Shown: one piece after another, positions 1 to 7,247 of the stretch
Layout of the letters: every line of letters begins with the position of its first letter
Position numbering within the stretch: position 1 is the stretch's first letter
Assembly: GCA_034180465.1 (NCBI GenBank)
Contig: JAXFOH010000118.1
Location: 1 to 13,308 of the forward strand
Length of the DNA: 13,308 nucleotides
Direction of reading: 5' to 3'
Source: CAKUIA01 sp034180465
GTDB lineage: Bacteria > Verrucomicrobiota > Verrucomicrobiia > Opitutales > Intestinicryptomonadaceae
Made by a program: the position numbers and the translations under genes
The notes under the pieces: model-generated
The model's database searches: none
Told to the model about the DNA's origin: nothing
What the model saw: only the letters and a program-made list of their open reading frames with translations

Positions 1-314
1 CTGTTTGCAAGGGCTATGTACGATTCGTGCAGAATGTCGTCGTCGTGAAAAAGCATAACGTAGGGCTTTTTTGCAAGCGAAACGGCCTTTTGCAGATTGC
101 CGTTGTAGCCCAGATTTTTTTCGTTGCGCACGTAAAAAACGTTGTCGAACCTTTCAGCCATTTCGGACATATATTCGCAGGTCCCGTCGTCGCTTGCATT
201 GTCTACAACGGTTATCTGCGTTTTCATAGTTTGCGCCAAAATGCTGTTTAACGACTCCTTTAAAAATTCGACCCTGTTAAAGGTAAGTATGAACACCTCT
301 ATTTTATTTTCCAT
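1..314 (-). CDS. Glycosyltransferase family 2, N-terminal part (cut by window edge)
   Basis: The reading frame starts with ATG at 314 on the minus strand and stays open to base 1, giving about 104 residues of an unfinished protein. It begins MENKIEVFILTFNR, the usual first beta strand of a GT-A fold family 2 transferase. It carries VVDNASDDGT at about residues 36-45, where the nucleotide is held, and FHDDD at about 89-93, which is the metal-binding DxD. Such enzymes move a sugar from a nucleotide donor onto a growing glycan at the inner membrane face. The gene starts 8 bp after the stop of the GT8 gene, so the two are very likely co-transcribed. No Shine-Dalgarno sequence is visible before the ATG. 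Family is clear; donor and acceptor cannot be read. A role in the same surface glycan as the rfb-like operon is inferred from position. Confidence 0.9.
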   Translation of the reverse strand, partial: MENKIEVFILTFNRVEFLKESLNSILAQTMKTQITVVDNASDDGTCEYMSEMAERFDNVFYVRNEKNLGYNGNLQKAVSLAKKPYVMLFHDDDILHESYIALAN

Positions 315-322
315 AACGTATT

Positions 323-1276
323 CTACATAAGTGTTCTAGACCAAAAATAGGGCTTAAACAAAAACTGCGGATTTCTTTTAACGGCCCTAAAATACAGCTT
401 TAACCTAGCCGCAAATTTACCCTTTCTGTTTTTAAGGCGAAAATCGCGCAATTCGTCGGGCTGCATCTTCCACGGTGTTTGCTGCAAATACGTTATAAAC
501 TTTTCCTGCATGGGATGCAGTGCGCCAAGCCCCGCAACCCATGGCTTTACCTCGCCGAAAAAGTGTATTATAACGGGATTCTTTAACGCCTCCTTGTACT
601 GCCTTAAATCGGCAAAGTAGCACGATTCGAACGCAAAGCGCGGAACATACTGAAAGTTGTATTTTAGGTTGATTATTTTCGTCTTTGCCCCAAATAGAAT
701 ATTTAGAATGTTTTGGTCTAGCAGCCACGCCCTGTTCGGGTCTTGTTTTATATAGTCGAAAAACTGCCCACAAAGGTCGTTTTTGCGCCAATATTCGCAA
801 TTTATAAGACATACGCCCGAATTAAAATAGGGCTGGTTTTTTGGCAGCTTGTATTTTTTGCCGAGCTTTTTGTAAATATTATCCTTAACGGCGGCAAGCG
901 CAAAGCCGTTTAAATCTTCGGCAAACAAATCTGCAAGCGAAGCGTTTGCAATAACGTCGCAATCTAAATACAGAACTTTTTTAGCCTGTATGAGTTGAGG
1001 AATTTTAAACCTATACCAAACGGGTTGGTGTCCGTAGTCGGGAAAGCCCCTGAATTCCTCGTCGCCTACAAGGTGTAGTTTTACCGAAAAGTTGTCTTTT
1101 TTTGACTTGAGGGTTTGCAGCATTTGCAACGATTTTTGCGACAATTCGGCGTTGTGCAGAATATGGAAAACAAAAGTTTCGCCCGCTTTTGCGTTGTCGG
1201 AAATCGAGACTACTGCGGCAGCACAGCAACGCGCGTAATTTTCATCGGGGGCAAAGCAAATGTCGTATGTATTCAT
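323..1276 (-). CDS. Glycosyltransferase family 8 protein (LPS-type glycosyl/galactosyltransferase)
   Basis: This is a complete 317-residue protein of the usual length for bacterial GT8 enzymes such as the LPS core transferases. The start region (ICFAPDENYARCCAAAVVS) is the family's opening strand. LDCDVI at 104-109 is the metal-binding DxD, YFNSGVCLIN at 150-159 is the substrate loop, DQN is at 187-189, and IIHFFGEVKPW at 236-246 supplies the second metal-ligand His and the C-terminal Lys-Pro-Trp typical of the family. The last 40 residues are rich in Lys, Arg and aromatics, as in enzymes that sit on the inner membrane face. It is a retaining transferase that probably takes UDP-glucose or UDP-galactose. 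It is first in a leftward transcript that continues into the GT2 gene and is divergent from the CDP-sugar operon, so a role in the same glycan is likely but inferred. No clear ribosome binding site is seen. Confidence 0.92.
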   Translation of the reverse strand: MNTYDICFAPDENYARCCAAAVVSISDNAKAGETFVFHILHNAELSQKSLQMLQTLKSKKDNFSVKLHLVGDEEFRGFPDYGHQPVWYRFKIPQLIQAKKVLYLDCDVIANASLADLFAEDLNGFALAAVKDNIYKKLGKKYKLPKNQPYFNSGVCLINCEYWRKNDLCGQFFDYIKQDPNRAWLLDQNILNILFGAKTKIINLKYNFQYVPRFAFESCYFADLRQYKEALKNPVIIHFFGEVKPWVAGLGALHPMQEKFITYLQQTPWKMQPDELRDFRLKNRKGKFAARLKLYFRAVKRNPQFLFKPYFWSRTLM

Positions 1277-1350
1277 ATATCTATAAAAAAGGGCATTCCG
1301 AACATTTTGTATGCAACAAGCACCTTCCGAAAAACCACCAGTTTAGGGAT

Positions 1351-1380
1351 TTTCTACCAATTATTAAAAAGGCCTGTCAA
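1351..1380 (-). promoter_or_regulatory. Probable sigma70-type promoter of the glycosyltransferase operon
   Basis: On the minus strand a perfect TTGACA (1380-1375) is followed, after 18 bp, by TAGAAA (1356-1351), four of six matches to the -10 consensus. A transcript would start near 1344 and leave a leader of about 68 nt before the GT8 ATG at 1276. The same 163-bp gap must also hold the promoter of the rightward rfbF operon, but no convincing -35/-10 pair was found there. An inverted repeat GTTG-AA-CAAC lies about 30 bp before rfbF. Confidence 0.45.
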
Positions 1381-1439
1381 GCGCGCATTTCCCTTATTTT
1401 TTTGTTGAACAACTCTAATAATTAAATTGAATTTACACT

Positions 1440-2219
1440 ATGAAAGTACTTATTTTGGCAGGCGGCTTGGGAACGAGACTTACCGAAGAAACGGGAGTAA
1501 GGCCAAAACCCATGGTGGAAATAGGCGGCAAGCCCATTCTCTGGCATATAATGAAAATGTATTCGTTCTACGGGTTTAACGACTTTGTAGTTCTTACGGG
1601 ATACAAATCGCATGTAATAAAGGATTTTTTTATAAACTACGCCTACCGCTATTCAGACCTTACCGTAGACTTGGCAAGCAACGCCGTGCAGGTACATAAA
1701 ACGCGTACCGAGCCCTGGAAAATCTCCATTCTCTATACAGGCGAAAAGACAATGACGGGCGGCAGAATAAAGCAGGCTAAAAAGTATGTGGAAAACGAGC
1801 GATTTTTGCTAACCTACGGCGACGGCGTTTCCGATATAAATATAAAAGAGCTTATAGATTTTCACGAAAAAAGCAAAAGCGTTGCAACTCTTACAGCAGT
1901 GCGTCCAACGGGCAGGTTCGGCGTTTTGGACATTGCCGACAACGGAACGGTAAACACCTTTAGAGAAAAGAACGAGGGCGACACTTCGTGGATAAACGGC
2001 GGATTTTTTGTTTGCGAACCCGAAATTTTCGACTACATACCCGACGGCAACGACGCGGTTTTCGAGCGCAAACCGCTGGAAACCTTGGCGGCAAAGAAAC
2101 AGCTAACCGCATATAAACACAAGGGGTTTTGGCGGCCTATGGACACTTTGCGCGACAAAATGGAACTAAACAGCCTGTGGGAAGGCGGGAAAGCTCCGTG
2201 GGCAAACTGGCTTAAATAA
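1440..2219 (+). CDS. rfbF: Glucose-1-phosphate cytidylyltransferase
   Basis: It makes CDP-glucose from CTP and glucose-1-phosphate, the entry step to CDP-linked 6-deoxy and 3,6-dideoxy sugars, in the cytosol. The 259 residues match the family length of about 257. The nucleotidyltransferase signature GGLGTRLTEET runs from residue 8, followed by RPKPM at 21-25, where the Lys contacts phosphate. TYGDGVSD at 125-132 carries the metal-binding Asp128, INGGFFV is at 185-191, and WRPMDTLRD at 231-239 holds the second metal-site Asp. These segments are those of RfbF rather than of the dTDP-glucose enzyme RfbA. It is first of five rightward genes; its TAA overlaps the ATG of rfbG by one base (TAATG), which suggests translational coupling. 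No Shine-Dalgarno sequence is evident before the ATG, the upstream being A/T rich. Also named ddhA or ascA in other O-antigen loci. Confidence 0.97.
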   Translation: MKVLILAGGLGTRLTEETGVRPKPMVEIGGKPILWHIMKMYSFYGFNDFVVLTGYKSHVIKDFFINYAYRYSDLTVDLASNAVQVHKTRTEPWKISILYTGEKTMTGGRIKQAKKYVENERFLLTYGDGVSDINIKELIDFHEKSKSVATLTAVRPTGRFGVLDIADNGTVNTFREKNEGDTSWINGGFFVCEPEIFDYIPDGNDAVFERKPLETLAAKKQLTAYKHKGFWRPMDTLRDKMELNSLWEGGKAPWANWLK

Positions 2220-3274
2220 TGGATTTTCACTTTTTTAAAGACAGGCGCGTTCTAATTACGGGGCACAGCGGCTTTAAGGGCTGCTGGCTTTACACTTGGC
2301 TGAAAAATTTGGGCGCAAACGTATGCGGCTATTCGCTTAAACCAAACACAACGCCGTCGATGTTTGCGGCAATATACGGACAAGGCGACAGCAACTCTGT
2401 TTTTGCCGATATCTTAGACGAAAAAACACTGGATAGAACTTTTAACAAATTTAAGCCCGAAATAGTATTCCACTTGGCGGCACAACCGCTTGTGAGACTT
2501 TCGTACAGGGAGCCTTTGTGCACCTATAAAACAAATGTAATAGGCACGCTTAACGTTTTGCAAAGCGCGCTAAATTGCGGCTCGGTTAAGGCCCTTGTAA
2601 ACATAACAACCGACAAGTGCTACGAAAACGCCGAAAAGGGTCTGCCCTTCACCGAAAGCGAACCGATGGGCGGCTACGATATGTACTCGTCGTCGAAGGC
2701 GTGTTCGGAAATTTTGTCGACGTCGTTTAGAAGATCGTTTTTGGACAACGGATATTTTTTGGCAACCGCCAGGGCGGGAAACGTTATAGGCGGCGGCGAC
2801 TGGGCAAAAGACCGCCTTTTGCCCGACTGCATTCGCGCATTTGTAGAGGCAAAGCCCGTCGAAATACGCAGCCCCGATTCCGTGCGCCCGTGGCAGCACG
2901 TTTTAGAGCCTTTGCACGGCTATATGGAACTTGCCAAAAAGCTCTATGAATTCGGCAACAAATACGCCTCGGCATACAATTTCGGCCCCGAACCAGACGG
3001 AATTTTAAAGGTTGGCGATGTTGTTTCTTTGGCAAGGCAATATTTCGGCAAAGGCTCGGTTGTAATAAAAAAGCGCGATACTTTACACGAGGCAGCCCTG
3101 CTTAGGCTCGATATAACAAAGGCAAAAACCGAGCTCGACTGGAGGCCGGTTTTCACCCCCCAACAAGCCGTAAAATTTGCGGTAGACTGGTATAAGGATT
3201 TCTACTCGGGCAAAGACGCGCTTGCGATTACCTCAAACCAAATAAAAGAATTTCAAAGAAAAATTTTGCTATAA
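2219..3274 (+). CDS. rfbG: CDP-glucose 4,6-dehydratase
   Basis: An NAD-dependent extended SDR that turns CDP-glucose into CDP-4-keto-6-deoxyglucose. The 351 residues are close to the family's 355-360. The Rossmann motif is TGHSGFKG at 14-21, the TGHxGFKG variant typical of this dehydratase. FHLAAQPLVRLSY at 84-96, TTDKCYEN at 130-137 and the catalytic Tyr156-x3-Lys160 follow. The TDK triad (131-133), Tyr and Lys sit at a constant offset of three from the described Yersinia pseudotuberculosis enzyme (Thr134, Asp135, Lys136, Tyr159, Lys163), so all key residues are kept. The start overlaps the rfbF stop by one base, and its own TAA again overlaps the rfbH ATG by one base. Second gene of the operon; ddhB in the other naming. 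Confidence 0.97.
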   Translation: MDFHFFKDRRVLITGHSGFKGCWLYTWLKNLGANVCGYSLKPNTTPSMFAAIYGQGDSNSVFADILDEKTLDRTFNKFKPEIVFHLAAQPLVRLSYREPLCTYKTNVIGTLNVLQSALNCGSVKALVNITTDKCYENAEKGLPFTESEPMGGYDMYSSSKACSEILSTSFRRSFLDNGYFLATARAGNVIGGGDWAKDRLLPDCIRAFVEAKPVEIRSPDSVRPWQHVLEPLHGYMELAKKLYEFGNKYASAYNFGPEPDGILKVGDVVSLARQYFGKGSVVIKKRDTLHEAALLRLDITKAKTELDWRPVFTPQQAVKFAVDWYKDFYSGKDALAITSNQIKEFQRKILL

Positions 3275-4617
3275 TGGACAACAATAAAATCAGGGAACAA
3301 ATTTTGGATTTGGCAAAGCAGTTTGCCGAAAACCTGCCCGAACGCACATTCGGCTACATACCGCCTTCCGGCAAGGCGCTTGGGGCGGACGAGCTTGTGA
3401 ATATGGTTGAGGCATCGCTAGACATGTGGCTTACGGCAGGACGTTTTAACGACCAATTCGAAAGCGAATTTGCAAAAACGGCGGGGCGCAAATATGCAAT
3501 TTCGGCAAACTCGGGCTCCAGCGCAAACCTTTTGGCACTAAGCACGCTAACTTCGCACAAGCTGGGCGACCGCGCGCTGAAAAAGGGCGACGAAGTTATA
3601 ACTGTGGCAGCGGGCTTTCCTACAACGGTAAATCCCATTTTCCAAAACGGGCTTGTTCCTGTATTTGTAGACAACGAGCTGAAAAGCTACAATATTAACG
3701 CCGACAAAATCGAAGAGGCGCTTTCGCCAAAAACAAAGGCGGTTTTTGTGGCGCATACCCTTGGCAATCCATTTGATTTAAGGAAGATTGCCGACATCTG
3801 CAAAAAGCACAACCTTTGGCTTATAGAGGACACATGCGACGCGCTGGGGGCCGAATACGACGGCAAAAAGGTTGGAACCTTCGGCGACTTGGCAACCTAC
3901 AGTTTTTACCCCGCCCACCACATAACAATGGGCGAAGGCGGTGCTGTAAGCACCGACAACGCCCTTTTGCACCGCATTGCAACCTCGTTTAGGGACTGGG
4001 GACGCGACTGCTGGTGCCCCCCCGGCAAAGACAACACCTGCAAAAACCGCTTTAATATGAAGTTGGGCAAACTGCCAGCGGGCTACGACCATAAATACAC
4101 CTATTCGCACATAGGCTACAACTTAAAGATTACCGACTGGCAGGCGGCCATAGGTTTGGCGCAGCTAAAAAGGCTGCCCGAATTTATAGAAAAGCGCACA
4201 AAAAACGCGCAGTTTTTGCTTGGCGAATTGGCCGATTTAAAAGACGTGCTTGTTTTGCCCGAGTTTGAGCCGTGCGCAAAACCCTCGTGGTTCGGCTTTT
4301 TGATTTCGGTAAGGGAAAATGCCCCGTTTAAAAAGTCGGAATTGGTGGAATTCATAGAGCAAAAAGGAATCGGCACGCGACAGCTTTTTGCTGGCAACAT
4401 TTTAAGACAGCCCATGATAACCGAGTCGGGCTGTGTTTTCAGAATAGGCAATTCTCCGCTAATGCACGCAAAAGACCTAGGCGAAGACATCTATAAAAAA
4501 CTGCCCAACGCCGAATTTATAATGAACAATTCTTTCTGGATTGGGTGCTTCCCAGCCCTGGGCGAAAGCGAGCTTTTGCGCAGCGCGTCGGCGATAAGGG
4601 AATTTTGCAGAAGGTAG
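3274..4617 (+). CDS. rfbH: CDP-4-keto-6-deoxyglucose 3-dehydrase (PMP and [2Fe-2S] enzyme, E1)
   Basis: It belongs to the DegT/DnrJ/EryC1 fold-type I group but catalyses C-3 dehydration of CDP-4-keto-6-deoxyglucose with pyridoxamine phosphate and an iron-sulfur cluster. Two features settle this. First, the Schiff-base lysine of aminotransferases is replaced by His: FYPAHHITMGEGG at 211-223, with His215 at the lysine site. Second, Cys188, Cys246, Cys248 and Cys256 reproduce exactly the C-x57-C-x-C-x7-C cluster motif of Yersinia E1. Both lie at a constant offset of five from the Yersinia numbering (His220, Cys193). Length 447 against about 437 usual. It needs electrons from a flavin/iron-sulfur reductase (DdhD, RfbI), which is not encoded in this window. 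It overlaps rfbG by one base and is followed after 3 bp by the thiamine-diphosphate enzyme. Its product is the probable substrate of that next enzyme. Confidence 0.96.
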   Translation: MDNNKIREQILDLAKQFAENLPERTFGYIPPSGKALGADELVNMVEASLDMWLTAGRFNDQFESEFAKTAGRKYAISANSGSSANLLALSTLTSHKLGDRALKKGDEVITVAAGFPTTVNPIFQNGLVPVFVDNELKSYNINADKIEEALSPKTKAVFVAHTLGNPFDLRKIADICKKHNLWLIEDTCDALGAEYDGKKVGTFGDLATYSFYPAHHITMGEGGAVSTDNALLHRIATSFRDWGRDCWCPPGKDNTCKNRFNMKLGKLPAGYDHKYTYSHIGYNLKITDWQAAIGLAQLKRLPEFIEKRTKNAQFLLGELADLKDVLVLPEFEPCAKPSWFGFLISVRENAPFKKSELVEFIEQKGIGTRQLFAGNILRQPMITESGCVFRIGNSPLMHAKDLGEDIYKKLPNAEFIMNNSFWIGCFPALGESELLRSASAIREFCRR

Positions 4618-4620
4618 AAA

Positions 4621-6366
4621 ATGAAGGCCTCCGACTATATAGCGGAATTTTTCGCATCTAAAAACATAGACAAGGTTTTCGGCTATATAGGCGGAATGAT
4701 AACGCATTTGGCCGACTCGCTTGCCCTAAGCGACAAAGTTGAATTTGTAAGTACCATACACGAGCAGGGGGCGGCATTTGCCGCCGAGGGCTACGCCAGA
4801 GTTTGCGGGAAAACGGCGGTTGCAATGGCAACATCGGGCCCTGGAGCAACAAATCTGCTTACTGGTGTAGGCAGCTGCTTTTTCGATTCGGTGCCCGTAA
4901 TGTTTATAACCGGACAGGTTAACACCTACGACTACAAAGGCTCGCTTCCCATACGCCAAAGAGGGTTTCAGGAAACTGACATTGTTGCAATGGCGCGCCC
5001 CATAACAAAATATGCCGTAAGAATAAGCCGCGCCGACGATTTAAAGTACGAATTACAAAAAGCCTACCATATTGCCAACAGCGGTAGAAAGGGCCCCGTT
5101 TTAATAGACATACCGATGGACATACAAAGGGCGCAATGCAACTTTGCAAAACTGCGTTCCTTTAAAGCTCCAAGGCAAAGATACGCAAAAAACTTGGATT
5201 TACGGATAAAAAAAATTGCGGCAATAATAAAGGAAGCAAAACGCCCCGCAATGCTTTTGGGCGCAGGAGTTTCGTACGAAGCAATAGATTTGGCAAAGAG
5301 CTTTGCCGAAAAAAATTCGATAGCGACGGTATTGTCGCTAAATGGGCGCGACAGAATGGCAAAGTCACCGCTAAATATGGGGCTTGTAGGAGTTTACGGC
5401 ACGCGCTACGCAAATTTTACCGTTGCAAACAGCGATGTTCTGCTTGTAGTCGGCAGCCGTTTGGATTCGCGCCAAACGGGAAATAACCACAAACTTTTTG
5501 CAAGAAACGCAAAAATCGTCAGAGTAGACATCGACAAAGACGAGGCAAAGCACTCGAACATGAAGGCAAATACGACGCTAATAACAAGCTCTCTTGAATT
5601 TTTCAAACGCATTGCAAAGCTGGACTGCAACGAAAACCGAAACGAATGGTTAAAATACCTTGCAAACTGCAAAAAGGCATTTCCTATAGACTTTGCATAT
5701 AAAAACACGCCCAAATACGAAAATATTTTTGTACGCAAAGTTTCGCAAACGGCAAAAAATGCAAAATGTATTTGCGCCGATGTGGGGCAAAACCAGATAT
5801 GGACGGCGCAATCGTACGAAAACCTAAAAGGACAAAGAATGTTGTTTTCGGGAGGAATGGGCGCTATGGGTTTTGCATTGCCCGCAGCAATAGGGGCTGC
5901 AATGGCCACAAAAAAACAATGCGTTGTATTTTGCGGCGACGGCGGCTTTCAGATGAACATACAAGAGCTTGAAGTTGTAAAGCGGCGCAATCTACCCATA
6001 AAGATTTTTGTATTCGACAACAAGTGTCTTGGAATGGTGCGGCAATTTCAGGAAATGTATTTTCAAGGAAGGCGCACGGGCACGGTAGACGACTATTCCA
6101 GCCCAGATTTTTGCAGGATCGCAAAGGCCTACAAAATAAAATCGGTAAGGATAAATGTAAAAAAACCGTCGCAAAAAGTGCTCGACAAAATCTTTGCAGA
6201 CAACAATCCCGTTGTTGTAGTCGTTGTAGACGGACAAGACTCCAACATAGAGCCAAAGCTTACCTTGCAGCACCCACTTGAGGATATGACAAAATACCTC
6301 CCGCGCAAAGAATTCCTTAAATTTATGTTGGTAAAACCAGCGAAAGAGTCTCTTGAAAATGAATAA
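4621..6366 (+). CDS. Thiamine-diphosphate enzyme of acetolactate-synthase fold, YerE-like
   Basis: A 581-residue protein with the three-domain fold of acetohydroxyacid synthases: PYR domain about 1-175 with catalytic Glu48 (HEQGAAFAAEGYAR), central domain about 190-340, and PP domain about 365-550 with the cofactor motif GDGGFQMN at 439-446 ending at Asn467 (DNK). TSGPGATNLLTG at 71-82 and GRKGPVLIDIPMDIQ at 155-169 are also typical. Anabolic enzymes have Trp in GMVRQWQ, which sets 2-ketobutyrate choice; here it is Phe476 (GMVRQFQ). No ilvN/ilvH small subunit, ilvC or ilvD lies nearby. Because it sits between rfbH and a reductase gene, the best match is YerE of yersiniose synthesis, a flavin-dependent enzyme that adds an acetyl unit from pyruvate to C-4 of the CDP-3,6-dideoxy-4-keto sugar. 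An AAGG lies seven bases before the ATG. The fold is certain; the sugar reaction is inferred from context. Another acyloin ligation is possible. Confidence 0.88.
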   Translation: MKASDYIAEFFASKNIDKVFGYIGGMITHLADSLALSDKVEFVSTIHEQGAAFAAEGYARVCGKTAVAMATSGPGATNLLTGVGSCFFDSVPVMFITGQVNTYDYKGSLPIRQRGFQETDIVAMARPITKYAVRISRADDLKYELQKAYHIANSGRKGPVLIDIPMDIQRAQCNFAKLRSFKAPRQRYAKNLDLRIKKIAAIIKEAKRPAMLLGAGVSYEAIDLAKSFAEKNSIATVLSLNGRDRMAKSPLNMGLVGVYGTRYANFTVANSDVLLVVGSRLDSRQTGNNHKLFARNAKIVRVDIDKDEAKHSNMKANTTLITSSLEFFKRIAKLDCNENRNEWLKYLANCKKAFPIDFAYKNTPKYENIFVRKVSQTAKNAKCICADVGQNQIWTAQSYENLKGQRMLFSGGMGAMGFALPAAIGAAMATKKQCVVFCGDGGFQMNIQELEVVKRRNLPIKIFVFDNKCLGMVRQFQEMYFQGRRTGTVDDYSSPDFCRIAKAYKIKSVRINVKKPSQKVLDKIFADNNPVVVVVVDGQDSNIEPKLTLQHPLEDMTKYLPRKEFLKFMLVKPAKESLENE

Positions 6367-7222
6367 ACTTCTTTTAACGGGAAGCGGCGGCTTTATAGGC
6401 GCAAACTTAAGGGATTATTTCTCGGCAAAAAACTTCGAAATTGTATGCCCCAGAAGCTTTGAGTGCAACTTGGCCGACAAAAGCGCGGTAGATGCGCTTT
6501 TTGCCGAAAACAAAGATGTTTACGCCGTAATACACTGCGCAAACATTGGCGGCGTAAGGAACGTGCAAGACGACGCCGACACGCTGGAAAAGAACACGGC
6601 AATGATCCTTAATTTGCTGGAAAATACAAAGGGCAAAACTCCCCTTATCGCGTTCGGCTCGGGCGCGCAATACGGCAAACAGCGCAGCCTAAACAAGGTT
6701 TCGGAAAGCGAGATAGGCGACATTATGCCGAAAGACCTCTACGGGCTTTCTAAGCTTAAAACCGCCAAAATTGCAGCCGAAAACGAAAATATGCTTTGCC
6801 TTAACATTTTCGGCTGCTACGGCAAACACGAAAAACCGACAAGGTTCCCGACCTACGCGCTTAACTGCGCAGCGCAAAACAAAGACATTTGTATAGAGAG
6901 AAATTCTCTTTTCGACTATCTTTACATAGAAGACCTATGCAAAATTATCGAAGCGTTTTTGCGCGATTTTCCGTTCGCAACGGGAAGCGTAAACGCCACG
7001 CCCGACATTTCGGATACGATGTTCGAGATTGCGAATTGCGCGATAAAAATTGCAAATTCTAGGGCAAAAGCGGTTCTTATGCCGCAAAGCGAGACCCCAC
7101 CCGCCTACACTGGCAGCAACGCGAAGCTGAAAAATCTTTTGCCGAATCTAGAATTTACGCCGATGCAAACTGGGCTAAAAAAGCTATATGAATACCTGCA
7201 AAAAAACGGACGCCAGTTTTAA
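6359..7222 (+). CDS. NAD(P)-dependent epimerase/reductase, extended SDR (YerF-like role proposed)
   Basis: A 287-residue Rossmann protein from the ATG at 6359; a TTG two codons upstream (6353) is possible but needless. The ATG overlaps the stop of the preceding gene by 8 bp. Motifs: TGSGGFIG at 7-14 binds the dinucleotide, HCANIGG at 59-65, FGSGAQYG at 99-106 gives the catalytic Ser, Tyr128-x3-Lys132 (DLYGLSK) is the catalytic pair, and LNIFGCYG at 148-155 follows. It is shorter than 4,6-dehydratases (about 350) and near the size of CDP-sugar 4-ketoreductases. As last gene after the acetyl-transferring enzyme it probably reduces the carbonyl of the new two-carbon branch, as YerF does with NADPH. 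It could instead reduce C-4 of an unbranched CDP-3,6-dideoxy-4-ketohexose (abequose/paratose synthase type) or epimerise a ring carbon. The 3' end of the gene forms part of the terminator. Confidence 0.85.
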   Translation: MNKLLLTGSGGFIGANLRDYFSAKNFEIVCPRSFECNLADKSAVDALFAENKDVYAVIHCANIGGVRNVQDDADTLEKNTAMILNLLENTKGKTPLIAFGSGAQYGKQRSLNKVSESEIGDIMPKDLYGLSKLKTAKIAAENENMLCLNIFGCYGKHEKPTRFPTYALNCAAQNKDICIERNSLFDYLYIEDLCKIIEAFLRDFPFATGSVNATPDISDTMFEIANCAIKIANSRAKAVLMPQSETPPAYTGSNAKLKNLLPNLEFTPMQTGLKKLYEYLQKNGRQF

Positions 7223-7244
7223 CCGCGCCCGTTTTTGCTTTTTT
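7202..7244. terminator. Bidirectional hairpin terminator between sugar operon and glgB
   Basis: AAAAACGGACGC (7202-7213) pairs with GCGCCCGTTTTT (7225-7236): 12 pairs with one A-C mismatch and an 11-base loop. On the plus strand T-runs follow (7232-7236, 7239-7244). Read leftward the hairpin is also followed by a T-run, so it can end both the SDR operon and glgB. Its left arm lies inside the last codons of the SDR gene. Confidence 0.8.
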
Positions 7245-7247
7245 AAG

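Noticed and set aside
2219..3276. One-base TAATG overlaps as possible frameshift or fusion sites
   Set aside because: Each side reads as a complete protein of normal length, so these are ordinary translational-coupling junctions.
5406..5909. A 167-codon minus-strand open frame inside the TPP enzyme gene
   Set aside because: It is antisense to a well-conserved coding region with intact motifs and shows no family features of its own.
4621..6366. Anabolic acetolactate synthase (IlvB) for branched-chain amino acids
   Set aside because: The gene is embedded in a CDP-sugar operon with overlapping neighbours, has no small subunit gene and has Phe for the specificity Trp. It remains a fallback.
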